Source of the DNA: Aotearoamyces nothofagi
Lineage: Eukaryota > Ascomycota > Leotiomycetes > Leotiales > Tympanidaceae
Length of the DNA stretch: 64,000 nucleotides
Assembly: GCA_015345905.1 (NCBI GenBank)
Contig: JADDTR010000011.1
Span: 682,001-746,000 of the forward strand
Direction: 5' to 3'
Part shown: piece by piece, positions 26,159-36,484 of the stretch
Position numbering within the stretch: position 1 is the first letter of the stretch
Layout of the letters: each line of letters starts with the position of its first letter
Made by a program: the position numbers and the translations under genes
Notes under the pieces: generated by a model
Databases searched by the model: none
Told to the model about the DNA's origin: nothing
What the model saw: only the letters and a program-made list of their open reading frames with translations

Positions 26159-28655
26159 CTACCTCCTCCCTAAATCTAGATCCTTAACCAACACCATCCC
26201 ATTATCCATCTCACTATTCCCATCCCCCAAGCCAAAGAAAGGCTTAACCGCAACATCCACCACTCCATCCCACAATCCCGCCACCAAACCACTTAACTCG
26301 TCGCCCGTCTGCTTAAAATCCGGAAAGGCATTCACCTCCAACAGAAATGCAGTCCCCTTCTCATCGACCAGGAAATCCAGCCCGAAGACCTCAAACGCGT
26401 TCGGCAGAGGCTGGAAATGGATGCCCATACTCCGCGCCGCGGCCTCGAAGACTGCGCCCGTTGTCTCGCAGATCTGGGCGAAGATGTGTCCGGGGGAGGA
26501 GGGGGAGGAGGGGGAGGAGGGGAGAGGGGCCGGGAAAGCGGCCAACGGCAGGTCCCAGAAAGCCTGCACGCTGCCGTCGCGCGTGCCGTCTTGCAGACAG
26601 GTGTTTGTCAGATGCGCGCTCAGCGACGAGGCGGAGTCGATGGGGGCGGACCAGGGTGCGGTGTAGGGCGCGGTAGCGAAGAGGGCGAGCATGGGGCGGT
26701 AGACGTAGACGCGCAGAGCGCCGACGGCGACGACGTAGGTGCGGATATGGAACTTGCAGGGATTTGGGGTGGAGGAGAGGAGGAGCGGCGGGTGGATGTA
26801 GGGCTGGGCGACGAAATGGCGGAGCTGCGATGTCATGATGTAGTCGGCGCTCTTGTCTGTTCCGTCCGGCGCATCGTCCTCCTCGTCCTCGTCGTCGGAG
26901 TCAGGCCGGTCGGCCTCCCACTCCTCGAAAATAGCACTCAGCTCTTCTTCGGTGCTGAAGAGGCGGATGCCCTGGCCTCGATCACTCATGCCCGGCTTGA
27001 GGATCCACCACTCGCGCTCATGTGCCTCCTTGCCTTCGTTCCGGCCAAAGCTCTCCTGCAGTTCCCACGCCTCGACGAGTGCGTCGTCGAGGAACTCGGC
27101 GTAGTCGAGCTCGAAATGGCAGGAGGGCTTCATGGTGCGCGCGAGGATCGAGGAGGGGTGTTTGGTGATCCAGTTGTCGGCCGTCAGGGAGAGGTAGTGT
27201 TTGCGGATCAGGGCTTTGCGGATGACGTATGCATTGGCAAGCGTGCTGGAGGGATGCGCGAGGATGTTTTCGAAGGGGAGCGATTCGTAGGATCGGATGT
27301 GTAGGATGGGGGTGCTTTCGTCTTCAATTATGGCGGTTGGAGGGAGGAGGGTGTAGGATTCTTTGGGTAGTCGTGCCTCGAGGGCGGCTAAGATTAGGGG
27401 TTGCACGTAGGGGTCTTCATAGTTAACGATGACTGATAACTTGGTCGATGGCTCGGAAAGTGAGAGAGTTCCTACATCCGGGCTTGATGGCCTAGATTCG
27501 ATAGTTAGACATACTTCTTCTAACGTCATATATCGTGGATTCAATTACGAGTCTAACATGACATTCATTGATCTCTAAGCTATGTGTAGCTGCACTCACA
27601 GCTTCAACTCTTTATCTGCCTTTAATGCTGCATGCATAAAATTCGCTCTCAATGGAGTAACACTGGAAGCTTGTTAGTAATTGTGAGGAGGTAGTGTTCA
27701 ATCGAATATCATAACATACCTTGTGTAACCCTCCTGCACAGCCCAGCCATCATTGCCTCCCGATGATTCCTCTACACTCTTATACACATCTGTAAACCTC
27801 GGAGACCATTTAAAATGCTTGTGCGTGTGATTTGTCGCCGTAGACAATGCCGAATCATCCACACCCAAGCCTTCCCTCTCGCGAATCTTCTGCTCCTCCT
27901 CATCCGGATCATTATCCTCAGCTTCAGCCTCCTGGAAACAACTGGTAGGACCCCAGTAGTTCTGCAATATATCAGTCCACAGCACCTTCTTCGTCTCGAC
28001 ATCCTCAACTAGAGGCACATTAACGGTATAAAGATCTACATCATCATCCCAGTTCTTGTACAGGTACTCGATGAGCTTGACCGACAGCCTCGAAGCGCCC
28101 GCAATGATTTCTGGGTCGTGATTTCGAGAGTTGAACGCATAGCTGACCGCAATCGCCTTGGCCTTGCAAACCGCTGCTTCGAGAGCACCGCCCATGGTCC
28201 CACTGCTGAGCGCAAACACCGCAGTTGTGTTTCTGCCATAGTTCGGTCCCGACAGCACCAGATCAATTGGTCCGCGATCTTTGAAAAAATGGTACAGTCC
28301 AATCTGCACGCAACTAGCTGGAGTTCCATCTACCAGTACCCATTCTTCAACCTGTTTCGACGGCGGCGCGGGGCGAATGTGGGTGGTGCCATCGTCTTCA
28401 TGTAGGGTTCCAGGTCGGAAGTACGTGGGCTTTACAGTCTGCCCAATTATGTGTGCTTTCCCGATCCATGATCTCTGGGTATTGGGGAGACAGACTGAGA
28501 CAACATGGCCGGCTTCTTGGAGTGTTTTTACGAACGAGTGGACGTATGGAGAGGATTGATTTGACGGCGGGCCATCATCGTTGACAACCTAATGGTTTCT
28601 GTTAACGACAGAACCTTTTAAAAATAAGTCTTGGGCAGCTTACGAGGATATGCAT
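26159..28655 (-). CDS. PBY1: Pby1-like SurE nucleotidase and tubulin-tyrosine-ligase-domain fusion protein
   Basis: Four exons (28655-28644, 28588-27720, 27662-27600, 27491-26159) give 758 aa, close to yeast Pby1 (753 aa). Exon 1 is 12 nt (MHIL) and joins VVNDDGPP to make the SurE metal-binding start. The SurE part (1 to ~310) also has VDGTPASC and LSGPNYGRNT near 118. The TTL ATP-grasp part (~320-758) has KPSCHFELDYAEF, WILKPGMSDRGQGIRLF near 475, HIRTYVVAVGALRVYVYR and FGLDFLVDEKGTAFLLEVNA. An intron at 27599-27492 with CTAAC 12 nt before the acceptor fuses the two halves in frame; each half alone ends in an intronic stop or lacks a start in context. In yeast Pby1 binds the decapping enzyme in P-bodies. 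TTL activity on tubulin is not expected from that work. Confidence 0.92.
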
Positions 28656-29129
28656 AATGGAAGGGTCTACGTCGATATTTATTTAAATTCGAGATCAATG
28701 TTATGCAAAATAAAAATACATCAAGTCTATAGCGGTTGGGCTGAACGTCACATATGTTTTTGGGCACCGTAACAATCGATTAACCTTCTGCCGGACTCGG
28801 AAAAGTGCGGAACAAGGAGCTTTCCTCATCACGTGAAGATAATAAATAAATACACAGACAACAAGACATGCAACGAGTCACGGAAAGAAGTCGCATATAT
28901 AATCAAACATTTTTTTGATAATTGTCTGAAGCTACTCTAGAAGTTCCAGACTCGTGTGAAGCTAATGTCAGCTAGTCCCCCAAATTCAAATGTCTCGTGC
29001 AATCTGATATCATCATTCCTTCCAGGCCAGCGGCAATGTGAAAACGCCCCTGCGCTGAGAAAAATAACATAAAGACTAATCCCACAATGCGATCATACCA
29101 TGTCATGCAATAACTCCGCATACAACAAC
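28656..29129. other. Intergenic region upstream of PBY1
   Basis: About 470 bp hold the PBY1 promoter and the 3' flank of the 29130-30564 gene. No coding or RNA feature was recognised. Confidence 0.5.
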
Positions 29130-30564
29130 TCAAGCGGCTTGGCCACGATGTCGTTTGTTGACCTCTCCACCAGCTCTTGCGATCGGGTCACCTCCTCTCT
29201 TCCTGCTGGTGCTGACGTTCTTCGTTCGCTGCCACGAATCAAATGGGCTGACTTTTCCTCTGCGGCCTCGGAGTCCATGAGAAGGACCTTCGTCAGGCGA
29301 CATAGGAGGGGCTGATGGGTCTGGGAGACTCTCAAAGTCAACCTTCTTAGATCTGGTGGCGCGAGCAGTGGTTGGGGGTGAAGCCGGTCCAAACTTGGGG
29401 GCCTTTGGAGTAGAAAGGAGCTTGCTGTCATGATGGAGAGGGGTAGAGACATCGTTAGAGAAATCCTCGATGTCCGTGACTGCTTCCTCATCGTCATCAG
29501 CAACCTCCAGTTCCTCAACCTTGGCAGCGGCTTGCTCTGCGGTTGGGAAGAGGAGTCGTGGCTTGAGAGACGATCTAGTCAGGCGACCACGAAGACGAGA
29601 AGGAACCGTAGCATCAAGCCCGGCATCGAGATCGGCATCAGAGTCATCAGCTGGGTTGGATCCTTCTTCATCAGCATCGGTGAACTTGCGGAAGATCTTC
29701 TTTCCTCGGCTACAAAAGTTATTAGTGACGTGTTCCAATATAGAGCATGGGTGAGAATTACAATACGTAGACCAAGCCATCATCGCGCTTCTCCGCTTCC
29801 TTAACTGCCTGGTCTCCTCCTGGAGCCGTGATCTTTCTACGTTTGCTAGCCCTCTTCGTGGGCTCCGGGTTGGCAGCAGCATCGCTGTAGAACGGATTGT
29901 CTGAACTTAGGTCGACTTCAGGAACACGGTCTTGAGAATCAGTGTAGATCTGAATAGCTGACTCTTCCTCATCAGCGCCGAAGCTGTCTAATGTGAATCC
30001 TGAATACTTCTTGCGGCCCTTCTTCGGCGATGGCATAACTTCTTCAATGGTCTCAGGTCGGACGGGGAAGAGGTTGCGAGCGATTGAAGTGATTTTGGGA
30101 GCAATCTCAGAGGGTCGTTTAACTGGGGTTTTGGCTGGAGTTGGGAGCATGCCATTATTGCGTAGTGTGGTGGAAGGTCGCGTAGACTCTCCTTTCATCT
30201 GTGGCAGGCCGGGAGCAGCAGCAGCAGCAGTGTTGTCTTTACTCAGACCAACTGAGCCGGAATGGTCCATGGCTGATGAGGTTTTCGGACCTCGTCTCCT
30301 AGAAACGGTAGATGGTGGTGAGGTAGTCATGCTCGTAGTAGCTGTTTTCTTAACGGTGGATGGCGGTGAAGAATGACTTGAACGGAGATTATGGTTCATA
30401 GAGTGAGGCGGAGGAGTATGTGCGTCTCTCTGCAGTCGTTGCTTAGACACGCGTGTAGACTTTCGAGGAGAATAAGGTTCGTAGCTGTCCTGCCATCCGT
30501 GCCTTGGGGTTGGTGGTGTATGGATTGAGGAAGGAGGAGGCGGAGTTGAAGCAGTGGTCGCCAT
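29130..30564 (-). CDS. Unknown disordered nuclear-type protein with CDK consensus sites
   Basis: Two exons (30564-29762, 29709-29130) give 460 aa. The join at donor GTAATT reads VYVFRGKKIFRKF and is the only phase that keeps the frame. No folded domain is recognised. At least four full CDK sites ([ST]-P-x-[KR]) are visible: YSPRKS, LPTPAKTPVKR (two sites) and MPSPKKGRKK, plus many minimal SP/TP sites. Basic clusters KRASKRRKI and a C-terminal KRGG...NKRHRG region suggest nuclear import. Short ordered-looking motifs are SIARNLFP, GFTLDSFGADEE, IQIYTDSQDRVPEVD and DNPFYSD. It is divergent from DUO1 over a 552-bp region with two ACGCGT boxes. A Whi5/Nrm1-like or other cell-cycle repressor role is possible by style only; I cannot confirm it. 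Confidence 0.8.
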
Positions 30565-31006
30565 GTCGGCGGTCTCAACTCAAAAGTGAAGTGAAGTCAA
30601 GTGAAGAGTGCCAATTCAACGTTTGCAGTCGTTCAAGATGCGTGATTCAGTCGAAGATCGTGGTGGTTTGTGTCTGGACGTCGGGAAACAGACAGCCAAC
30701 CTTGTTGACCCTTGATTGGGATGATGAGTTGGCAGTGCACAGTTGGTGAAAAGGTGCTGTCGAGTGAGGGTGTTCCGGCAGCAATTGGATGCGGGCAAAG
30801 CAAAGCAATAATGATAGCTGAAGAGGATAAAAGTCACAAGTCAGATGCGCGGCTCGGCGACGACGACTGCGACGGCGACATGGTGTTTTCTGGAGTGGCT
30901 GGTCGGCGTGGCAGGCTGGCTGGTCAACATCAAATCTAAGCGACCGGGAGGCTGAACGTCAGATTGTGTCTCGTTGCAATTAACACCCGCCCGCACGGGC
31001 CACACC

Positions 31007-31016
31007 CGACGCGTCG
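31007..31016. promoter_or_regulatory. CGACGCGTCG palindrome (MCB-type box) upstream of DUO1
   Basis: A perfect 10-bp palindrome with ACGCGT at its core (31009-31014), about 100 bp upstream of the DUO1 ATG. It is identical in the core to the G1/S MBF site of yeasts. Function is inferred. Confidence 0.5.
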
Positions 31017-31058
31017 AACAACATCAACAACGTGTTTCAATCCTCAAAGTGCATAATC

Positions 31059-31064
31059 ACGCGT
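31059..31064. promoter_or_regulatory. Second ACGCGT box upstream of DUO1
   Basis: An exact ACGCGT lies 53 bp upstream of the DUO1 start and 50 bp from the first box. A pair of closely spaced boxes is common in MBF-controlled promoters. Function is inferred. Confidence 0.45.
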
Positions 31065-31116
31065 CATACGTTTCTCGATCGTCTATCTACTGTCCGGGGA
31101 ATCAGAAATTCCCACA

Positions 31117-31894
31117 ATGGCAACCGCAGATATCGGAAATCTCGACCTGAGCGACACCGAAGATATCGACGAGCTCTTCGCATCGCCCTCCCGCTCGAAA
31201 TCAAATGGGAAGCCCGCTGCCGTCAAATCCGAGAATGCCAACGCGGCGTCAGTTCGTGCGGCAGAGTCCCGTTTCGACGCCGAGCAGGCCCGCGATGCAG
31301 CACTGCAGAAGGAACTGGAGGGGGTGCGGAATATCAATGAAGTAATCGAAGGTGTGGTCTCTAGCCTTGAGCGCGCAAAGGGCAATATGGATGTTCGTTC
31401 CCCTCTTACCCTTCTATAGCGCCTTTCTGACCACCATTCAGACTGTCTCGCGCACCGTAACATCCGCCTCCACACTCCTGAACACCTGGATCCGCATATT
31501 GAGCCAGACGGAGCATAACCAAAGACTGATCCTAAATCCAAACTGGCGCGGCGCGACCCAAGATATAGCAGATGTGGAGAACGAAGTCGTGCTGAAAGCA
31601 CAGGCTGCCGAACGGCGAGCTGCGGAAGAGGAGAAGAGGAGAGAGGATGCCCGCAGGAGGGCAGAGGATGAGGAGAGGCAAAGACAGGCTGGTACTGTGA
31701 CGAGAGGAACGAGGGGGAGAGGGAGGGGTCTAGGTCGTGGCGGTAGTGTAAGCTCAAGAGGAACTGGCTATGTGGGGATCGGTGGCCATTCAAGCGGGTC
31801 AGGGATAGGTAGAGGAACATCGCAGACGACGAGGGGGTCTGGTATTGGTAGGGGTCTACCGAGCACACGGGGAAGAGCAAGAGGTGTGCGATGA
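31117..31894 (+). CDS. DUO1: DASH complex subunit Duo1
   Basis: Two exons (31117-31392, 31442-31894) give 242 aa. The N-terminus LDLSDTEDIDELFASPSRSK is the conserved Duo1 acidic start. The coiled-coil core continues through NEVIEGVVSSLERAKGNM and across the intron into TVSRTVTSASTLLNTWIRIL and LSQTEHNQRLI. A charged E/R-rich helix follows, and then a Gly/Arg/Ser tail with several RGRG and GIGRG repeats, a non-conserved RGG-type extension. The donor is GTTCGT, weaker than the window norm, but the frame across it is restored exactly. Duo1 is one of ten DASH/Dam1 subunits that ring kinetochore microtubules. Its promoter is shared with an unknown CDK-site protein. Confidence 0.93.
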
Positions 31895-32208
31895 GCCTGA
31901 GGCGGATACACGCCAAATCAAGCAGTCCACGACCTCTGAGATGCAGCAGATATTGCAGATATTGTCCAGGCCGATGTCACAGTGGAGGTCATGTATTGGC
32001 AGATATACCCTCACGGGCGCAAGCCGAGTTGACGATACTGGCCTTGATAGCTTGAAGACACCTTCGACGCCTACAACGAAGATAGTCGCAAGAGGGGCCA
32101 GCAGCGGTAAAGTTCATCTGAACAGATGCAAAAGCAACGAACAATCAAATGGATATCTATTGTACCGCGCATAAAAAAGAATCCAATCCAATCCAATCCA
32201 GTCATTAA
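31895..32208. other. Intergenic region between convergent DUO1 and MCM10
   Basis: 314 bp of shared 3' flank, containing four tandem copies of ATCCA at 32180-32200. Nothing else was recognised. Confidence 0.6.
32180..32200. repeat. ATCCA pentanucleotide microsatellite
   Basis: Four tandem ATCCA units in the 3' intergenic region. Confidence 0.8.
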
Positions 32209-34673
32209 TTACTTAACAATATCAAGATCGTCATCATCATCATCATCGTCATTATCAGGACCGCCACCCTTAGCCACCTCGCCCCCAAAGCTCTCCCTCC
32301 CCGCCTCCCTAATGCCCTTTGCAGTAATAAACCTCGTCTTCTTCTTGACAGGCTGCAGCCGCTCTCCATCCTTCATCCTGCCGAGCTCCTTGGTGAGATT
32401 CCCACCCCAACCCCGGGCATCCGTATTGGACGGCGCGCGGCCTGATCTTTTCCGCTTGATGGGGCTTAGGTGGATGTCTTCTGCTTTGCCGTCGAGGAGC
32501 CCGAGTGCTGCAGGATCTGGGGGGGGTTCTGGCTCGTCCTTATTCGTATCGTTCGGGCCCGACCGAGGCTGATCTCTCAGTCGCATATAATCGGCTCCTA
32601 GACCTCCTCCCACCGCGCCCAGCTTCCTGGCAATATCCAGTTCCTTTTCAGCTTCGGCTAGCCGCCTCCTCATGCGCTCCTCTTTGCTATTCCCTCTGTG
32701 AAATGCATCCGGATCGACATCGGGATCATCCAATAAGTTCGCACTGCTTCTTCCAGACCGCGACATGTAAATGGTCGATTGACTACCTCTATCGTACGAG
32801 ATGTTAGATTTCCTTTTGAGGATTTCTTCACGCCGTTCGGCATAGCCGCCAGGAATAGCTCGCGACGTATTTCTGGTGCCACCAAACATGCCTGTCCTTT
32901 TGTTCTGGCCAAAATTCATCGTGTTGACCTCCATTCTCCCTGCTTTGACCTTCTTCAATGATTCATTTACGTGAAATTCACAGTACTCAGTATGGCGCTT
33001 ATCGATCCATGAGTTGCAAGTCTTTCCGTCTCTTTTGACTGTCTTGCAGAATCCAAGGTCTCTCGCACTGCCAATCTCAAGAACCGTGTCATCGCTGGAA
33101 TTCAACACTAGGCTGAACCGCCCCGTATCTGTCTTCATCGGAGGCATGATGCTCGGATTGAGAATAGCTATGACAGTACCCGGAGTAAGTTTCCAGAATT
33201 TGTCGAATCCCGTATCAAATAGAAATAGATCTATCTCCCACTTGAGATCACATAGAGTAAGTATCATAAACTTGCCACGTTCTCCATTTGTAGATTTGGC
33301 TTTATGCTGCTTGGGTTCGGACTTTGCAGCCAAGATGGCAAGCACAACAATATCCTCTTCGATATCTGGAAGACGGAAATGTGGAGCCACAACTGCTTTG
33401 AGTAGATCTGGGATGACAAAAGTGTGTTTGCCGGCGAGCGTGCGTGTCAAAATGTTATGAGGTATGATCCTTTTCGATAGGTGTAGAGAGGAAAATGTGT
33501 CAAATTCAAGTGTCTCGTTATTTGACTCTGCAGCGGGCGACTTTGTAGGGGCTTTGGTATTAGTATCCGAAGAACTCCTCTGCTGAGAAGAAATAGACGC
33601 CGTCACCGAGTTACTCGATGTTGTTGTCCTAGAACTCAAGGACGGTGTACTCTTGCTCCTCTGTAAAAGACCACTGACAGGCTTGTTATAAGCGCCTATG
33701 ATCTGATCTCTGCTGAATTCAGGCTCTCGTGGTTGGAATTCTGGGAGAGCTTCCGCCGTCTTCTTATATCCTTCCATCTCTCGTTCGTTAATATCGAAAG
33801 TTTTACTTCTCATTCGCTTGATCCGAGCGTCTTTCTCTCGCCGCTCGTCCTCTTGCGTCCTAACATTTGCCATTCTCTCACTGAACGTCATTGGCCTCTT
33901 TTCTTCTGGCGGAGATTGCAATCGGGCCGCAGCAGCAGTGGAATGACCACTCATCTGTGAACTAGCTCTCTGTAAATACCCTCCAGCACGCTGTGTTTTC
34001 ATCATATGGTCCTCTGAGCCCTTTCTTAAGCTCGGAGCCCTTCGCAAGGAGACTTCGCTAGCCTTTATACCCTTGTCTATGCCTAGTAGGACTCTGCCCG
34101 GCGATCTTTGGGGCTCTATTGGTTTTATGCGCCGAATTGGTGATACCGGCACATTTACATCGGCCTGAGAGCTCGACCTTTCCAACCGTTGTTCCCGGGT
34201 TCCTGCAAGATCTTGCCGTGCGCGACTCGCTGGAGCGGTATGTAGGCGAGACAGGGTTGCAGATGCAGCTCTCTTGACGCCGTTGTCAGTGTCTGAACCT
34301 CCACCATCTTTCACCTTCGCCCTCTGCAGTTTCTTCAGCTTCAAGCGCGCCTGTATCTCTTGTAGCTGGAGCTGTAAAGTTTCTTCATCATCATCATCCT
34401 CCTCTTCCGCCTCGGCTCTTGCACGGCTCCTGGGAGACGTCAGAAGTTCGCGGGCTCGGTTTTGGGCAGCTGATGTAAACGAAGATCGTTTGCTTGGTGA
34501 TGGAGACGGAGAACCACGCTCTGCAAGACGTCGAAGCCGGTCACGGCCTTTAGGGGTGCTCAGGAGAACATCGTGGGGTGATCTCGGTGGCCATTGCGGT
34601 TCATCCGCAGCTATGGTGTCCCGTCAATACAAAATGCTTCTAGGAATCCAAGAAGCTACTCACCTTGAGGCAT
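32209..34673 (-). CDS. MCM10: Replication initiation factor Mcm10
   Basis: Two exons (34673-34664, 34610-32209) give 803 aa. The first exon codes only MPQ plus one base; the splice at 34663-34611 restores AADEPQWPP. Residues about 40-90 include an acidic run and coiled coil (EETLQLQLQEIQARLKLKK). The OB-fold core lies about 370-520 (FSSLHLSKRIIPHNIL, FMILTLCDLKWEIDLFLF, LTPGTVIAILNPSIMPP). The adjacent CCCH zinc motif, about 520-550, has C residues in LGFCKTVKRDGKTCNSWI and the pair C..H in TEYCEFHV. GMFGGTRNTSRAIPGG follows. Mcm10 binds the CMG helicase and polymerase alpha and is needed to start and stabilise forks. The C-terminus ends in an Asp run. It is divergent from RNase H2B, with which it shares a palindromic promoter element. 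Confidence 0.95.
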
Positions 34674-35104
34674 ATTACCGAGCCGTATCGTCCATTAATG
34701 TGGACAGTTGATATTGTGCGTCTTTCTCATGCTCTGGGGCGTGTTTACACGCAGAGATGAAGCAATAACAAACCCCAATTAATGCGAAACAAAAAAGCAA
34801 CTGCGGATGAGCGTCTGAAGCCAAATTTCAACGACGTAGCAAATCTTGTCAGGCGGTTTAGGAATTTAGGACTTGACGCTGTGGTCCCAATTCGGCGCGG
34901 CAATGGCGATTGACCGACAAAACTTGACTCAGGTAGACTTTCTTTTTCTGTTGCAGGATTGGCCAACGCCAGCTTGACGCCAAAAGTCGCGTCTCGAAGA
35001 CGCGACCACTTCCTTATCAAGGCCTTATCAGACGGACTTGAGAAACTCGACAGACTTCCAATACAGTCCAGTTCAGTTCTCAACCACAACGACTTCAATT
35101 GACA
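34674..35104. other. Divergent promoter region of MCM10 and RNase H2B
   Basis: 431 bp separate the two divergent start codons. The region carries one perfect 9-bp-arm palindrome with two ACGCG cores (annotated separately) and no coding sequence. Confidence 0.7.
34986..35006. promoter_or_regulatory. Palindrome with two opposed ACGCG cores in the MCM10/RNase H2B promoter
   Basis: Left arm GTCGCGTCT and right arm AGACGCGAC are exact reverse complements around the 3-nt spacer CGA. Each arm contains a CGCGT/ACGCG half of the MCB element. It lies 98 bp from the RNase H2B start and 312 bp from the MCM10 start, so one site could serve both genes. Binding by an MBF-like factor is inferred. Confidence 0.55.
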
Positions 35105-36484
35105 ATGGCGCCGACCAAAAGAACCACGCGCTCAAAGGGATCTTCGAAACCCGACTCTTCCACACCCAGTACTCCCTCTTCAACAGCTCCCAAAACCCCT
35201 CTGCAGCCACCCTCAGCGAACCCACCCAAGCTCTTCATCCTCCCCAAAACCACCGGTCCTAGCGCCCGCATCCTCACCCTCTCTAACCCGCGCACGTCAG
35301 AACCAACCCGGTATCTCTGCTGTCCCGAGACCGGATTCCACGAATTCACTAAAGTCGGGGCGCCGAGGACTACCCCCCGGAGCTGTCTCATTGCGCCGAA
35401 AGATGACGAGACGGCATTGGAAGAAGGAGAGCATGGGAAGGCGGAACGTGGCGACGGAGAGGGGGACTATGAGGCTTCAAAGGGATATGTTACTAAAGCC
35501 GCCGACATCTTCATCGCAACGCCAATCGACCCCCTATTCCTCATCCTCCCAGCCCTCTCCCCCTCCCCCAAATCCTCCACCTCTGAACCCAAACAGCTCT
35601 TCCAGTCCGCCGACGACCACATCGACACCCTCCTCTCCACCTCCCCCTCTCTGCGTGCCCTGCTCAACTCCCCCTCTACTCTGCGCAGTCTCCTCGTCTC
35701 TCGCCTCGCCAGCGTCTGCGACACCGTCGACGCAGGCGACGAGCTGATGTACCGCCTGAACGACTCTCTCCTCCTCTCCGTCCTCCTTTCCAAAGCCGGC
35801 CAAACAACCAGCGCCATCCTCCCCCCAAGCATGGAAGAGAAACTCGTGCGCAAAGCCCTCGAAGCGCCTCTCCTCTCGCTCAAGCGCGGCGACAGCTCCC
35901 TGTTACACGAGCTCGCCGACGAAGAAGACGCCGCTTCCAGCGTTCCATCTGGCGTCACGACGCCATCGAGTGCAGGCCTTGGCTCCCAGACCACCGCATC
36001 GTCCGTCGAGACCGCTGCCACATCCTCCTCCTCTTCCCAGCCCGGCACTGCAGCAGCCCCTGAACCACCACTCAAAAACGCACAGAACCAAGTCCCGATC
36101 GACGCCCCAGAAGGAATCCCCCACCTGCTCCGCCTGCGCACCGCGTTCTCGTTCATTTGCACGTCCTACCTCCAGCCACACCTCGCAACTCGTCTGACCG
36201 CACTCCTTCTTTCCCCCACCGCCTCCCCCTCCTTCTCCTTCCTCACAATTCACCTCGCCCACCTCACCGCCCTTCGCCAAACCGCCCAAGCCTCGCGCTC
36301 CTTTACCGATTTCTCGCGCAAGCGTCCCCTCGATGACGATTCCGAGTCGCGTCTCGAGAAGCGGCGCAAGATGGAGGACGAGGAGAAGAGGAAGAAGGCG
36401 GGCGAGTCGCGCGGCGTGAGGGATCTGAAGAAGGTTAACGTCACGGGCATGAAGAAGATGAGTGATTTCTTCAAGAAGAAGTAA
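35105..36484 (+). CDS. RNH202: Ribonuclease H2 subunit B
   Basis: A single exon codes 459 aa. The N-terminal triple-barrel region has KLFILPKT, ARILTLSNPRT, RYLCCPETGFHEFTKV and ATPIDPLFLILPAL, matching RNASEH2B/Ydr279 proteins. Fungal members insert a low-complexity acidic stretch such as the one at about 98-125. A helical part follows (LRSLLVSRLASVCDTVDAGD, ELMYRLNDSLLLSVLLSKA). The extreme C-terminus ends VTGMKKMSDFFKKK, which fits a PCNA-binding PIP box (QxxMxxFF) apart from M in place of Q. The trimeric enzyme removes ribonucleotides and RNA primers from DNA. Base composition is strongly C-rich, which opens long but meaningless frames on the opposite strand. The ATG at 35105 is the first in frame. 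Confidence 0.94.
   Translation: MAPTKRTTRSKGSSKPDSSTPSTPSSTAPKTPLQPPSANPPKLFILPKTTGPSARILTLSNPRTSEPTRYLCCPETGFHEFTKVGAPRTTPRSCLIAPKDDETALEEGEHGKAERGDGEGDYEASKGYVTKAADIFIATPIDPLFLILPALSPSPKSSTSEPKQLFQSADDHIDTLLSTSPSLRALLNSPSTLRSLLVSRLASVCDTVDAGDELMYRLNDSLLLSVLLSKAGQTTSAILPPSMEEKLVRKALEAPLLSLKRGDSSLLHELADEEDAASSVPSGVTTPSSAGLGSQTTASSVETAATSSSSSQPGTAAAPEPPLKNAQNQVPIDAPEGIPHLLRLRTAFSFICTSYLQPHLATRLTALLLSPTASPSFSFLTIHLAHLTALRQTAQASRSFTDFSRKRPLDDDSESRLEKRRKMEDEEKRKKAGESRGVRDLKKVNVTGMKKMSDFFKKK

Larger units (their letters stand above)
30565..31116. other. Divergent promoter region of the 29130-30564 gene and DUO1
   Basis: 552 bp between two divergent start codons, holding two ACGCGT boxes close to DUO1 (annotated separately). 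No coding sequence was recognised. Confidence 0.7.

Noticed and set aside
26417-27304. A 295-codon + strand open frame antisense to the PBY1 TTL domain
   Set aside because: Its length comes from the GC-rich, repeat-containing coding strand opposite; its composition is G/E/V/R low-complexity and no family is recognisable.
26159-27544. A separate TTL gene starting MNPRYMTLEE at 27544
   Set aside because: The first residues lie inside the intron that joins the SurE half in frame, and fungal Pby1 is a known two-domain protein.
31083-31916. A 277-codon minus-strand open frame opposite DUO1
   Set aside because: It overlaps well-supported DUO1 exons and has a biased S/L/R composition with no recognisable domain.
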